Below are positions 55,217 to 63,351 of a stretch of DNA of 64,000 bases, piece by piece. The stretch covers positions 5,900,501 to 5,964,500 of the forward strand of contig NZ_JAZIFY010000001.1 in NCBI RefSeq assembly GCF_036634195.1, read 5' to 3'. Under the pieces are notes generated by a model, which was given only the letters and a program-made list of their open reading frames with translations, made no database searches and was not told the origin of the DNA. Position numbers and translations under genes: made by a program. Positions within the stretch are counted from its first letter, which is position 1. The number at the start of each line of letters is the position of its first letter. The stretch is from Streptomyces sp. P9-A4. GTDB taxonomy: Bacteria > Actinomycetota > Actinomycetes > Streptomycetales > Streptomycetaceae.

Positions 55217-55687
55217 GTGTTCACAAGCGTTCTGATGATCGAGAAGCCCCTCACGTCCGTCGACGTGGAATTCGTCACCACCCTGCACGGCGACGAGGGC
55301 GTGTCCTTCATCGTCCTGATGCAGCCGCGTGGTGACCAGGCCGATGTACTGCTGCGTGCCATCGACGACGTCGCCATGGGCGAGCTGAAGGAGGCGACCC
55401 GGGAGGGGGAGGAACCGGAGGGGAAGGCGGCCAGGGTCCCCGCCGAGCTGGCCCTGGAGCACTCGCTCCAGGCCCTGAGGGACGCCGGCTGCGAAGCGGT
55501 CGGCCAGGTCGTCGAGGACCACCCGCTCACCAAGATGAAGGCGGTCGTCGACGAGTCGGAGGCGGACGAGGTGATCGTGCTCACCGCCCCGCACTACGTG
55601 GAGGAGTTCTTCCACCGCGACTGGGCGTCCCGGGCCCGCCACAAGGTGGGGGTGCCGGTGCTCAAGCTCTTCGCCCACAGCGAGTAG
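55217..55687 (+). CDS. Conserved actinobacterial small protein, UspA-like features
   Basis: A 156-residue soluble acidic protein starting at GTG 55217. It has an alternating strand-helix pattern with SVDVEFVTTLHGDEGVSFIVLMQ, a central segment rich in Glu, and EADEVIVLTAPHYVEEFFHRDWASRARHKVGVPVLKLF. The last part resembles the end of universal-stress or nucleotide-binding folds (DEVIVLT, then a basic helix, then PVLKL). No catalytic motif is seen. Two strong hairpins follow before murC. Confidence 0.65.
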   Translation: MFTSVLMIEKPLTSVDVEFVTTLHGDEGVSFIVLMQPRGDQADVLLRAIDDVAMGELKEATREGEEPEGKAARVPAELALEHSLQALRDAGCEAVGQVVEDHPLTKMKAVVDESEADEVIVLTAPHYVEEFFHRDWASRARHKVGVPVLKLFAHSE

Positions 55688-55698
55688 GGGGGAGAGAG

Positions 55699-55727
55699 CG
55701 GCCCGGCCCGTCCCGCGGGCCGGGCCG
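55699..55727 (+). terminator. GC hairpin, first of two
   Basis: CGGCCCGGCCCG pairs with 55716-55727 around five bases, 11 bp after the stop at 55687. Confidence 0.75.
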
Positions 55728-55729
55728 CC

Positions 55730-55771
55730 GGTCCGGGTCCGCGCCCCGTGCAGGGGGCGCGGACCCGGACC
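55730..55771 (+). terminator. Long GC hairpin, second of two
   Basis: Eighteen-base arms at 55730-55747 and 55754-55771 (GGTCCGGGTCCGCGCCCC and its complement) around six bases. It stands directly after the first hairpin and ends 77 bp before murC. Confidence 0.85.
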
Positions 55772-55848
55772 GGCGCACGCCGGGGTCACCCGCGCACAGC
55801 CACTAGGCTGGGACTTCCACGTACCACGCACCCCGGGGAGAGATCCGC

Positions 55849-57240
55849 ATGGCACCCGCCATTCCCGCCGCCATGGAACGGCCGCACTTCATCGGCATCG
55901 GCGGTGCCGGAATGTCGGGCATCGCGAAGATCCTCGCCCAGCGCGGCGCGAAGGTCGCGGGCAGCGACGCCAAGGAGTCGGCGACCGCCGAGTCCCTGCG
56001 CGCCCTGGGCGCCACCGTGCACATCGGGCACGCCGCCGAGCACCTGGCCGACGACGCCTCCGCCGTCGTCGTCTCCAGCGCCATCCGCGCCGACAACCCG
56101 GAGCTGGCCCGCGCCGCCGAACTCGGCATTCCCGTGGTCCACCGCTCCGACGCCCTCGCCTCCCTCATGGACGGCCTGAGCGCGATCGCCGTCGCCGGTA
56201 CGCACGGCAAGACGACGACCACCTCGATGCTGGCGGTCGCCCTCACCGAGCTGGGCCTCGACCCCTCGTACGCGATCGGCGGCGACCTCGCGGGCCCCGG
56301 CACCAACGCGCTGCACGGCACCGGGGACGTCTTCGTCGCCGAGGCAGACGAGAGCGACCGCAGCTTCCAGAAGTACGACCCCGAGGTCGCGATCGTCCTC
56401 AACGTCGAGCTGGACCACCACGCGAACTACGCCTCCCTGGAAGAGATCTACGAGTCCTTCGAGGCCTTCACCGCCAAGATCCGCCCCGGCGGCACCCTGG
56501 TCGTCGGCGAGCACTCCGGCGCCCGCGAGCTGGCCCGCCGCGTCGCGGACCGCGAGGGGCTGAACGTCGTCACGGTCGGCGAGACCGAGGACTCCGACGC
56601 CCGCATCCTGAAGATCGTCCCGAACGGGATGAAGAGCGAGGTGACGGTCTCCCTCGACGGCGTCGAGCACACCTTCACCGTCTCCGTCCCCGGCCGCCAC
56701 TACGCCCACAACGCCGCCGCGGCCCTCGTCGCCGGCGCCCGCGTCGGCATCGACCCGGCGGAGCTGGCCCAGGCCCTCACGGCGTACACCGGCGTCGGCC
56801 GCCGCCTTCAGCTCAAGGGCGAGGCCAAGGGCGTCCAGGTCATCGACTCGTACGCGCACCACCCCACCGAGATGACCGCCGACCTGGAGGCGATGCGCGG
56901 CGCCGCCGGGGCCTCCCGTCTGCTCGTCGTCTTCCAGCCCCACCTGTTCTCCCGCACCCAGGAGCTGGGCAAGGAGATGGGCGACGCGCTGGCCCTCGCG
57001 GACGCGTCCGTCGTCCTCGACATCTACCCGGCCCGCGAGGACCCGATCCCCGGCATCACCAGCGAGCTGATCATCGCCGCCGCCCGCGCGGCCGGCGCCG
57101 ACGTGACGGCCGTCCACGACATGGCCTCGGTGCCGGAGGCCGTGGCGGGAATGGCGGGCCCCGGCGATCTCGTTCTCACCATGGGCGCCGGAGACGTCAC
57201 GGACCTGGGTCCGCGGATCCTCGCCCGCCTGTCGAACTGA
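55849..57240 (+). CDS. murC: UDP-N-acetylmuramate--L-alanine ligase
   Basis: A 463-residue Mur ligase that adds L-Ala to UDP-MurNAc in cytoplasmic peptidoglycan synthesis. It has the Rossmann start HFIGIGGAGMSGIAKIL, ATP loop VAGTHGKTTTTSM at ~118, the Mg/substrate region VAEADESDRSF, and the C-terminal YAHHPTEMTADLEAM and VFQPHLFSRTQELG. ATG 55849 follows GGGGAGAG. The MurA-like enzyme at 10-11.5 kb acts earlier in the same pathway. Confidence 0.96.
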   Translation: MAPAIPAAMERPHFIGIGGAGMSGIAKILAQRGAKVAGSDAKESATAESLRALGATVHIGHAAEHLADDASAVVVSSAIRADNPELARAAELGIPVVHRSDALASLMDGLSAIAVAGTHGKTTTTSMLAVALTELGLDPSYAIGGDLAGPGTNALHGTGDVFVAEADESDRSFQKYDPEVAIVLNVELDHHANYASLEEIYESFEAFTAKIRPGGTLVVGEHSGARELARRVADREGLNVVTVGETEDSDARILKIVPNGMKSEVTVSLDGVEHTFTVSVPGRHYAHNAAAALVAGARVGIDPAELAQALTAYTGVGRRLQLKGEAKGVQVIDSYAHHPTEMTADLEAMRGAAGASRLLVVFQPHLFSRTQELGKEMGDALALADASVVLDIYPAREDPIPGITSELIIAAARAAGADVTAVHDMASVPEAVAGMAGPGDLVLTMGAGDVTDLGPRILARLSN

Positions 57241-57255
57241 GGGAGTGGACGAACG

Positions 57256-57663
57256 ATGGCCTACGACGTCGAGAAGCCGGACGAGCAGTGGCGCGCGGAG
57301 CTGAGCCCGGCGGAGTACCAGGTGCTGCGCCAGGCGGGCACCGAGCCCGCCTTCCGCGGTGAGTACACGGACACCAAGACCAAGGGTGTCTACTCCTGCC
57401 GCGCTTGCGGCGCGGAGCTCTTCACCTCGAACGAGAAGTTCGAGTCGCACTGCGGCTGGCCGTCGTTCTTCGACCCGAAGGACAGCACGGCGGTCGAGCT
57501 GATCGACGACACCTCCCACGGCATGGTCCGCACGGAGGTCCGCTGCTCCCGCTGCGGCTCCCACCTGGGCCACGTCTTCGAGGGCGAGGGCTACCCGACG
57601 CCGACGGACCAGCGGTACTGCATCAACTCGATCTCGCTGCGCCTGGAGCCCGAGGAGGGCTGA
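57256..57663 (+). CDS. msrB: Peptide-methionine (R)-S-oxide reductase
   Basis: A 135-residue MsrB. Two Cys pairs hold the structural zinc (CRACG and CSRCG). The catalytic Cys is in DQRYCINSISL. Conserved GWPSFFDP and HLGHVFEGEG are also present. It repairs oxidised methionine R-sulfoxide in proteins. It lies 15 bp after murC and is probably co-transcribed. Confidence 0.95.
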   Translation: MAYDVEKPDEQWRAELSPAEYQVLRQAGTEPAFRGEYTDTKTKGVYSCRACGAELFTSNEKFESHCGWPSFFDPKDSTAVELIDDTSHGMVRTEVRCSRCGSHLGHVFEGEGYPTPTDQRYCINSISLRLEPEEG

Positions 57664-57726
57664 GCGCCCCACTGGAGGACGGCGGCCGGCTCGCGAACAA
57701 CCACTTCGAGCGGCTGCCGTCCTCGG

Positions 57727-57785
57727 GCCGGGCAGCCGTTCACCGGACCGGAGCAGCTGCCGGGCAGCCGTTCACCGGACCGGAG
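57727..57785. repeat. Perfect 27-bp direct repeat
   Basis: Copies at 57727-57753 and 57759-57785 start GCCGGGCAGCCGTTCACCGG and are separated by CAGCT. They lie between msrB and the convergent SDR gene (stop 57805). Each copy contains CCGTTCACCGGACCGG, partly self-complementary. Confidence 0.75.
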
Positions 57786-57804
57786 AAGTCGCCGGGGGTG
57801 CCGC

Positions 57805-58590
57805 TCAGTGGACCGAGAAGCCGCCGTCCACGAAGAGGGACTGGCCCGTGACGTACGCCGACGCGCCGCTCGCCAGGAAGACCGCCGCGCCCGCGAAGTC
57901 CTCCGCCAGGCCGTTCCGGCCGACCATCGTGCGCGCGGCCAGGGCCGCCACCTTCTCCGGGTCGGTCGACAGGCGCTCGTTGAGCGGTGTCATCACGAAG
58001 CCCGGTACCAGGGTGTTGGCCGTCACCCCGTACGGCGACCACGCCTCCGCCTGTGAACGCGCCAGCGACTCCAGGGCGCCCTTGGACACCCCGTACGCCC
58101 CGCTCTGCACGAACGCGCGGTGCGCCTGCTGCGAGGTGATGTGGATGATCCGCCCGAAGCCGCGCTCCGCCATCCCGGGGCCGAAGCGCTGCCCCAGCAG
58201 GAACGGCGCCTCCAGGTTCACCGTCATCGTGGTGTCCCAGACCTCCTCGCCCAGCTCACCGAACGGCGGACGCAGGTTGATCCCCGCCGAGTTGACCAGG
58301 ATGTCGGGTTCCCCGAAGACCGCCGCCGCCGCCTCCGCGCCGGCCTTGATCCCCGTACGGTCGCTCAGGTCGGCGCTCACCCAGGCCGCCCGGCAGCCGT
58401 CGGCCGTCAGCTCGTCGACGGTCGCGGTCAGCTCCGCCTCCTTGCGCGCCATCACGACCACGCCCGCCCCGGCACGGGCGAGCGCCCCGGCGATGGCACG
58501 GCCGATGCCGGAACTGCCGCCCGTGACGAGCGCGGTGCGCCCTTCGAGGGAGAAGAGGCCGGAGAGGTAGTCGCCGGGGGTCGTGCTCAT
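57805..58590 (-). CDS. Short-chain dehydrogenase/reductase
   Basis: A 261-residue SDR. NAD(P) motif TGGSSGIGRAI at ~20, NNAG-equivalent LVNSAGI, catalytic Ser-Tyr-Lys in HITSQQAHRAFVQSGAYGVSKGAL, and C-terminal VTGQSLFVDGGFSV. An Arg after the first strand (ARKEAEL) suggests NADPH use. ATG 58590 follows GAGGAGCG. The substrate cannot be read from sequence. Confidence 0.9.
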   Translation of the reverse strand: MSTTPGDYLSGLFSLEGRTALVTGGSSGIGRAIAGALARAGAGVVVMARKEAELTATVDELTADGCRAAWVSADLSDRTGIKAGAEAAAAVFGEPDILVNSAGINLRPPFGELGEEVWDTTMTVNLEAPFLLGQRFGPGMAERGFGRIIHITSQQAHRAFVQSGAYGVSKGALESLARSQAEAWSPYGVTANTLVPGFVMTPLNERLSTDPEKVAALAARTMVGRNGLAEDFAGAAVFLASGASAYVTGQSLFVDGGFSVH

Positions 58591-58672
58591 GAGTGTCGCT
58601 CCTCGCGTCGTGCGTGTACCGGCCCGTCCGCGTGCGGTGGAGGGCGGGTGCACGCATCCTGTCAGACGCGGT

Positions 58673-58912
58673 TCAGACCAGCTGGGCGAGGAACCCCGTC
58701 CAGGCGGCGGGCGCCACGGCGAACCGGGGGCCGTCCGGGTTCTTGGAGTCACGGACGTGGATGGTGGAGGGGCAGGCGGCGACCTCGACGCAGTTGTCGC
58801 CGTCGCCGCCGCTGTAGCTGGACTTGTGCCAGGAGAGGGCGACTTCCACGCAGTTGTCGCCACTGCCGCCGCTGTAGCTGCTCTTGAACCAGGCCAGTTC
58901 AGTGGTGCTCAT
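58673..58912 (-). CDS. DUF397 protein with duplicated motif
   Basis: A 79-residue protein of the DUF397 family, small partners of XRE/DUF5753 regulators. The core motif is present twice: WFKSSYSGGSGDNCVEVA and WHKSSYSGGDGDNCVEVA, 10 residues after the start and again 18 residues later; normally it occurs once. The C-terminal VRDSKNPDGPRFAVAPAAWTGFL completes one domain. Its ATG overlaps the regulator's stop (ATGA). Confidence 0.88.
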   Translation of the reverse strand: MSTTELAWFKSSYSGGSGDNCVEVALSWHKSSYSGGDGDNCVEVAACPSTIHVRDSKNPDGPRFAVAPAAWTGFLAQLV

Positions 58913-59742
58913 AGTGCTCCTCGGATCTCCCGCAACAGGCCCACGGATGCTTCTACGGACAGAGCCTGTGCCCGCATCCTGGCATATCGCTGCTGGAGGA
59001 TGCTGACCACTTTGGGGTCGGAGATGAGCTGGCCGGTCTCCTGGCCCTCGCAGTACGCGTACCAGGTGTTCTCCTCGGTCTCCAGGAGGCACAAGGGGCC
59101 GTCGAGACCCGCGTGGTGTCCGCGTGACTGCGGCATGATCTGGATGTCGATGTTGCGCCGCTTGCAGAGGCCGAGTACGTGGTCGATCTGCTCGCGCATG
59201 ACCTCCGTGCCGCCCATCTGGCGGCGCAGTACGTGCTCCTCGATGATGAAGCTGAAGATCGTCTCCGGGCGCTCCGTGAGGATGCTCGCCCGTTCCATTC
59301 GGGCGACCAGGTTCGACTCGATCTTGTCGTCACCCATCGCCGGGATCTGCTCCTCGAAGAGCGTCCGGGCGTATGCGGGCGTCTGGAACAGGCCCGGTAC
59401 GAGTCGGTTCTCGTAGGTGTACAACGTCACCGCCAGGGGCTCCAAGTCGGCCCACCCCTCGAACCACTTCGCCAGCCCCGCCTTACGCGTCAGGTGCTTG
59501 GCCGCTGCCTTGATGACCCCGAACGCGTCCAGCACCTCCTCCGCGCGGTCCACGAACTCCTTCGACGGCAGGCGCCGACCCTGTTCGATCGAGGCGACCA
59601 TGGGGGCCGAGTACCCGGCCAGCGGCGCGAACTGTTCCTGCGTCAGCCCCGCCCGTCTGCGGAAGGCCTTGACCACTTCCCCGAAAGCCCTCAGGCTCTC
59701 CGACGTCTCCGGTTCGCTTCCCTTCGGGACCTCGTCCGTCAC
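58909..59742 (-). CDS. XRE/DUF5753-type transcriptional regulator
   Basis: A 277-residue regulator. The N-terminal HTH (~18-75: FRRRAGLTQEQFAPLAGYSAPMVASIEQGRRLPS) is followed by the DUF5753 domain, with YENRLVPGLFQTPAYARTLFE, FIIEEHVLRRQMGG and IDIQIMPQS. These regulators pair with DUF397 proteins and with SpoIIE-like ATPases in Streptomyces, often linked to morphology or antibiotic control. GTG 59742 follows GGGAGG with a 7-base gap. A perfect dyad at 59822-59849 lies in the divergent promoter region. Confidence 0.92.
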   Translation of the reverse strand: MTDEVPKGSEPETSESLRAFGEVVKAFRRRAGLTQEQFAPLAGYSAPMVASIEQGRRLPSKEFVDRAEEVLDAFGVIKAAAKHLTRKAGLAKWFEGWADLEPLAVTLYTYENRLVPGLFQTPAYARTLFEEQIPAMGDDKIESNLVARMERASILTERPETIFSFIIEEHVLRRQMGGTEVMREQIDHVLGLCKRRNIDIQIMPQSRGHHAGLDGPLCLLETEENTWYAYCEGQETGQLISDPKVVSILQQRYARMRAQALSVEASVGLLREIRGAL

Positions 59743-59821
59743 CCCGCCACCTCCCGTACCCGTGTGCTCGCGCTGAACGCATCCAGGTTCACTGATAGTC
59801 ACCAGTACAGTCCAGAGCGTG

Positions 59822-59849
59822 AACCCGTACGCTGTGCAGCGTACGGGTT
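59822..59849. promoter_or_regulatory. Perfect 13-bp dyad between the divergent XRE and ATPase genes
   Basis: AACCCGTACGCTG and its exact complement flank TG. It is 80 bp from the XRE start and 43 bp from the ATPase start. It is the probable operator of the XRE regulator and could act on both genes. Confidence 0.75.
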
Positions 59850-59891
59850 TCTGAGCTGGCAACTCCCTCCGGTGGGCGCCACATTGGCCCC

Positions 59892-60380
59892 ATGACCTCC
59901 CCCGTGACCCGCGAAGCGCCCGTCACCGTACGTGTGTTCGCGCAGCGCTTCAGCTCGACCCCGCGCGGTGCCCGGCTCGCCCGCCGGCTCGCCCAGCACC
60001 AACTGCACCGCTGGGGCCTCCCGTACGGCTCCGAGGCCTCCGAGACCGTTGGACTCCTCGTCGCCGAACTCGCCGCGAACGCCGTCACCCACGGCCGGGT
60101 GCCCGGCCGCGACTGCGAGCTGCGGCTGACCTACTCGCCGGGCGCGCTGCTCCGCGTCGAGGTCTCCGACACCCGGGGCGAGCGCCGGCCGCCCGCCGGG
60201 GCCCCGGCCGCGCCGCGCCCCCTGGACGAGGGCGGGCGCGGTCTGCTCCTCGTCGAGGCGCTGGCGTCCCGGTGGGAGGTGCTCGACCGGGTGCCGGTCG
60301 GGAAGACCGTACGGGCGGAACTCGACTTCGCGCCCTGCGCCGATTCCGCTGACGCGGTCGTCCGACTGCCGCCAGACTGA
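59892..60380 (+). CDS. SpoIIAB/RsbW-like ATP-binding protein
   Basis: A 162-residue HATPase_c protein. Its N box is VAELAANAVTHG, G1 box VSDTRG, and G2 region DEGGRGLLLVEALASRW. The family contains anti-sigma kinases, and in Streptomyces many such proteins sit beside XRE/DUF397 pairs. It may sequester a sigma factor or kinase partner. Target unknown. Confidence 0.88.
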   Translation: MTSPVTREAPVTVRVFAQRFSSTPRGARLARRLAQHQLHRWGLPYGSEASETVGLLVAELAANAVTHGRVPGRDCELRLTYSPGALLRVEVSDTRGERRPPAGAPAAPRPLDEGGRGLLLVEALASRWEVLDRVPVGKTVRAELDFAPCADSADAVVRLPPD

Positions 60381-60411
60381 GGGGAATGGGGAGGAACGGG
60401 GGAACGGCACC

Positions 60412-61569
60412 ATGGCGACGGAGACGGACGAGGACAGGGCGCGGGCCTTTCTGTGGGAGCTACAGGCGCAGATCGCCCAGGCGGGCGGCAGGCGCCAGCC
60501 CAGGCAGGGGGCGCGCTGGAACGAGTTCGTCCTTGAGACCGGGAGGGGAATGCCGGGCCTGTCGGAGGAGCAACTGCAGCAGGTCGTCCAGTTCGGGGCG
60601 ACAGGTCAGGAGCACTGGCCGCCCTGCGGTCCCGACGAGCATCCCGGTGGATACATGGTGATCCACATGCTGGCGGACCGCCTTGAGGCCTCCCTCCCCG
60701 ACACCGTCCCCCGTCCCGTGCTGGGCATGATGGCCACGGGCGAGATCAACGCCGTGACGCTGCTCGCCCCCGACTCACGGACGCACCTGGTCGTCTTCGA
60801 GGACGAACTGCTCAACTTCGCGAACCTGTTCAGCAAGGCCGTGGCCCTGGCCATGCCCCACGAGAGGGCCGAGGACGGCCGGATCGCCTTCTCCGTGGAC
60901 ATCGACAAGGTGCGTCGTCACGTGCGGGAGTCACCGGAGGCCGTTCGCCGCTTCCGTGAGGTCGTGCTCGCCTATCTTCTTGAGGGCCGACCCGGCCGAG
61001 CGCCCCAGTACTTCGCCCCGGAGGGCATCAGCAATATGGGCGCCATCCTCCGGGAGGGGATGGAGCTCTTCGTCCTCGGCCATGAGTACGGCCATGTCAT
61101 GGCCGAACACGTGGCCGACCGGAAGTCTCGACGTCGCATGCTGGGGACGGCCGAGGGCGAGGTCACCGAGGTCGGCTGGAAATGGGAGCAGGAGGTCGTG
61201 GCCGACCTCCTCGGCTGGAACCTGTCCCTGGGGGCGATGAGCGGGGAGTACGGCGCGGCGCTGCCCCACGCGGGCGTCGAGCTGTTCTTCTCCGCCTGCG
61301 AGGTTCTCGAACGAGCGGTGCCCCTGCTGGTGACGGGCGCGAACGCGCCGCGCCGCGAGTCCCCGACCCATCCGCCGGCCGCGCTCCGGCGCGACCTCGT
61401 GCGCACGCACGCGCAGGCACGCCTCGAAGACGACGCGGCACCCCTTCTTGAACTGGGCACGGCCATCAAGGAGATCGTGGACGTCCTCTGGGAGCAGACC
61501 GCCCCCGTGATCGTCGACCTCCACCGGCAAGGCGCCGTCCCCGACGCCCGCTGGACGGCCAACCTCTAG
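60412..61569 (+). CDS. Putative HExxH zinc metallopeptidase of unknown type
   Basis: A 385-residue soluble protein starting 31 bp after the ATPase gene. The zinc motif HEYGHVMAEH is at 224-233, with a downstream EQEVVADLLG (Glu261, Asp265), the spacing of a third metal ligand in gluzincins. No signal peptide is visible, so it acts inside the cell if active. The N-terminal half (WNEFVLETG, PPCGPDEHPGGYMVIHMLADRLE) is not recognised. The last codons overlap an IS-end-like sequence (61564-61585), so the natural C-terminus may have been changed by insertion. Confidence 0.7.
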   Translation: MATETDEDRARAFLWELQAQIAQAGGRRQPRQGARWNEFVLETGRGMPGLSEEQLQQVVQFGATGQEHWPPCGPDEHPGGYMVIHMLADRLEASLPDTVPRPVLGMMATGEINAVTLLAPDSRTHLVVFEDELLNFANLFSKAVALAMPHERAEDGRIAFSVDIDKVRRHVRESPEAVRRFREVVLAYLLEGRPGRAPQYFAPEGISNMGAILREGMELFVLGHEYGHVMAEHVADRKSRRRMLGTAEGEVTEVGWKWEQEVVADLLGWNLSLGAMSGEYGAALPHAGVELFFSACEVLERAVPLLVTGANAPRRESPTHPPAALRRDLVRTHAQARLEDDAAPLLELGTAIKEIVDVLWEQTAPVIVDLHRQGAVPDARWTANL

Positions 61570-61585
61570 ACGAGTAAGTCCGATG
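61564..61585. repeat. IS terminal repeat (remnant element)
   Basis: The 22 bp match 63283-63304 at 18 of 22 positions; both contain ACGAGT and CGATG. It lies just outside the transposase remnant 61589-61732, in the position expected for that element's right end. Confidence 0.55.
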
Positions 61586-61588
61586 TGT

Positions 61589-61732
61589 TCAGTGATCGAA
61601 TGCGATCAGCGACCGCACGGTCGGGGCGCCGGTCTTGTGGTTGCGCCAGATCGCGGCCGCCATCGCGAGGTTGCGCTGGGCGACGCGGACGGCGACGCCC
61701 TCAAAGGTCCGTCCGCCGTGCCGGAGCCAGGG
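61589..61732 (-). pseudogene. IS982-like transposase, C-terminal remnant
   Basis: Forty-seven codons remain open, reading FEGVAVRVAQRNLAMAAAIW then RNHKTGAPTVRSLIAFDH and stop. This is the usual end of Streptomyces transposases of the IS982/DDE type (IWHN, SLIAYDH-like). A TGA cuts the frame upstream at 61733-61735. The rest of the gene is gone. Confidence 0.75.
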
Positions 61733-61757
61733 TCAGCATGGACCTGATCGAGGAGGA

Positions 61758-61788
61758 GGCGTGGCGGGCGGTGGAAGCCCGCCACGCC
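61758..61788 (-). terminator. Hairpin beyond the YqeB-like gene
   Basis: GGCGTGGCGGGC (61758-61769) pairs with 61777-61788. It lies 43 bp past the stop of the minus-strand membrane-protein gene. Confidence 0.6.
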
Positions 61789-61831
61789 AACACCCCCCGT
61801 ACTGTCCGCTGGTTGACCGTCGGCGGGCGCC

Positions 61832-62515
61832 TCACACCTTGCGGTATTGCTGGGCCTTGCCCCGGTCTCGCACGCTGATGCCGAGCGTGCGCAGCTCGTC
61901 GCGCGCTTCGTCGGCGGCACCGGTCCGGTCGTCGGCGAGCGCCCGCTGCCGCATCCGCAGCAACGTGTGGGCACGCTCGTCGAGGCCCGGCCTGTTGTCG
62001 ACCCAGGCGGTGTAATCCGCCTCGTGCGGGTCGATGGCGCCATGCCAGGGATACCTCTGCTGCTCGAACGCGGACTGCAGACGCCCCGCGAGGCCGCTAT
62101 CCACCCGGGTACGGATGTGCTCCCGGCCGTCGGCATCGCGCAGCACCAGCTCGCGGCCGTCGGTGAACACCTCGGCGATCCGGTCCCGTTCGACGTGGCA
62201 GCCGCCGGTGGCGTCGTGGACGACGACGCTGTCGGCGCCTACCTCGATCACGGGATTCTCCTTGCGCCAGGTGCCCGCCACCCACGCCCCGGCCACGCCG
62301 CCGCAGAGCGTCAGCACCGGCACGGCCCACACGCGTGGCAGCGCGGCCGCCAGCCGGAGCGGGCCCGGCGCGCTGTCGAAGAGGCTGATCATCCAGTCGG
62401 CGAGCGGGCCCACGGCGAACGCGGCGCCGAGGCCGAGCGCGGCCCCGCCCAGGATGATGGCCCGCAGCCACGCCTCGGGCAGCCGCACAGTGATGGGGGG
62501 CTCACGCTTGACCAT
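61832..62515 (-). CDS. YqeB-like membrane protein
   Basis: A 227-residue protein. Two N-terminal hydrophobic helices (~17-40 and ~60-85) are followed by a soluble PH-like domain (NPVIEVGADSVVVHDATGGCHVERDRIAEVFTDGRELVLRD) and a helical C-terminus (RAHTLLRMRQRALADDRTGAADEARDEL). This fits actinobacterial proteins called YqeB-like; role unknown. ATG 62515 overlaps the TetR gene end by 14 bp, so the two form an operon. Confidence 0.7.
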   Translation of the reverse strand: MVKREPPITVRLPEAWLRAIILGGAALGLGAAFAVGPLADWMISLFDSAPGPLRLAAALPRVWAVPVLTLCGGVAGAWVAGTWRKENPVIEVGADSVVVHDATGGCHVERDRIAEVFTDGRELVLRDADGREHIRTRVDSGLAGRLQSAFEQQRYPWHGAIDPHEADYTAWVDNRPGLDERAHTLLRMRQRALADDRTGAADEARDELRTLGISVRDRGKAQQYRKV

Positions 62516-63146
62516 CGGTGTTCTCACTCTCTCGCTCCGTCCTCTCGGGCTCTCGGTCCGTCCCTGCGGGCGCCAGGTAGCGCGCGACGGTGCGGCGCAG
62601 CGCGGGGAGCGGGGAGTGGTCGGGGCGGGCGCCCAGGTACGTGGCGTCCACCAGGTTCTCCAGCCAGGCGGCGGCCTCGGCAGGGTCGAGCTCCGGGTCG
62701 ACGGCACCTGCCTCGATTCCGCGCGCGAGGAGCCCCGCCAGCCCGTCGCAAACCACCCGGGACGTGCGGCCGACGACGTCGAGGAGCTCGGCGTCGTGCC
62801 CGACGCGCCGCAGCAGCTCGACGACCATGCCCGAAGCGCCCGGGTCCTCGGCCTCCGCGGCCAGCGCGGTCACGACGGCGAGGATGGCGGCGAGGGGATC
62901 GTCGGTCCCCTCGTGACGGGCGATGAGCGCCTCCGCGCGCGGAAGGTCCTGCTCGAAGACCGCGCGGAAGAGGGCCTGTTTGTCGGCGAAGTAGTAGAAG
63001 ACGCTGCCTGAGCTGAGCCCGGCGGCCGACGCGATCTGCGCGACCGTCGTCCCTTCGAATCCCTGCACCCCGAAGAGGCGGCCCGCCTCGGCGACAATCG
63101 CCTCCCGCCGCCGCGCGTGCCGCACTGGGTCGGCCGTTCGCGGCAT
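62502..63146 (-). CDS. TetR-family transcriptional regulator
   Basis: A 214-residue TetR repressor. The N-terminal HTH (RREAIVAEAGRLFGVQGFEGTTVAQIASAAGLSSGSVFYYFADKQALFRAVFE) covers ~11-60; the C-terminal ligand domain is helical. ATG 63146 follows AGGAGGT with a good spacer. It probably represses itself and the downstream membrane protein through the dyad at 63164-63179. Confidence 0.92.
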   Translation of the reverse strand: MPRTADPVRHARRREAIVAEAGRLFGVQGFEGTTVAQIASAAGLSSGSVFYYFADKQALFRAVFEQDLPRAEALIARHEGTDDPLAAILAVVTALAAEAEDPGASGMVVELLRRVGHDAELLDVVGRTSRVVCDGLAGLLARGIEAGAVDPELDPAEAAAWLENLVDATYLGARPDHSPLPALRRTVARYLAPAGTDREPERTERESENTDGQA

Positions 63147-63163
63147 CCCGCACCTCCTATTCA

Positions 63164-63179
63164 TTAACTGACCAGACAA
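63164..63179. promoter_or_regulatory. Imperfect dyad before the TetR gene
   Basis: TTAACTGACCAGACAA is a 16-bp imperfect palindrome (5 of 7 per arm) beginning 18 bp upstream of the start at 63146. It is placed correctly for an autoregulatory TetR operator. Confidence 0.4.
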
Positions 63180-63282
63180 TCAAAGAATAGTGCACACCTC
63201 AGCCACCATGTCCGCGGCGGGAGGCCCGGAAGGTCTCCGGTCCACCTCAGGAGGCGTTCATTTAGATAGTTCGCCCCCTGTG

Positions 63283-63304
63283 CCCTAAACGAGTCAGTTC
63301 GATG
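63283..63304. repeat. Left terminal repeat of an IS982-like element
   Basis: CCCTAAACGAGTCAGTTCGA begins the 22 bp. It matches the terminal sequence of the remnant element at 61564-61585 at 18 of 22 positions. It stands 48 bp upstream of the transposase start. Confidence 0.6.
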
Positions 63305-63351
63305 CCTGACGGCGTGCCTGGAAACGCGAAGAGGGCATCCAAGATCGTTCT

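Noticed and set aside
55217..55687. Reading the small protein as indole-3-glycerol phosphate synthase
   Set aside because: At 156 residues it is too short for a TIM barrel and has no IGPS motif.
61739..61878. Short plus-strand frame starting MDLIEEEAW
   Set aside because: Only 46 codons, includes the hairpin at 61758-61788, and no family match.
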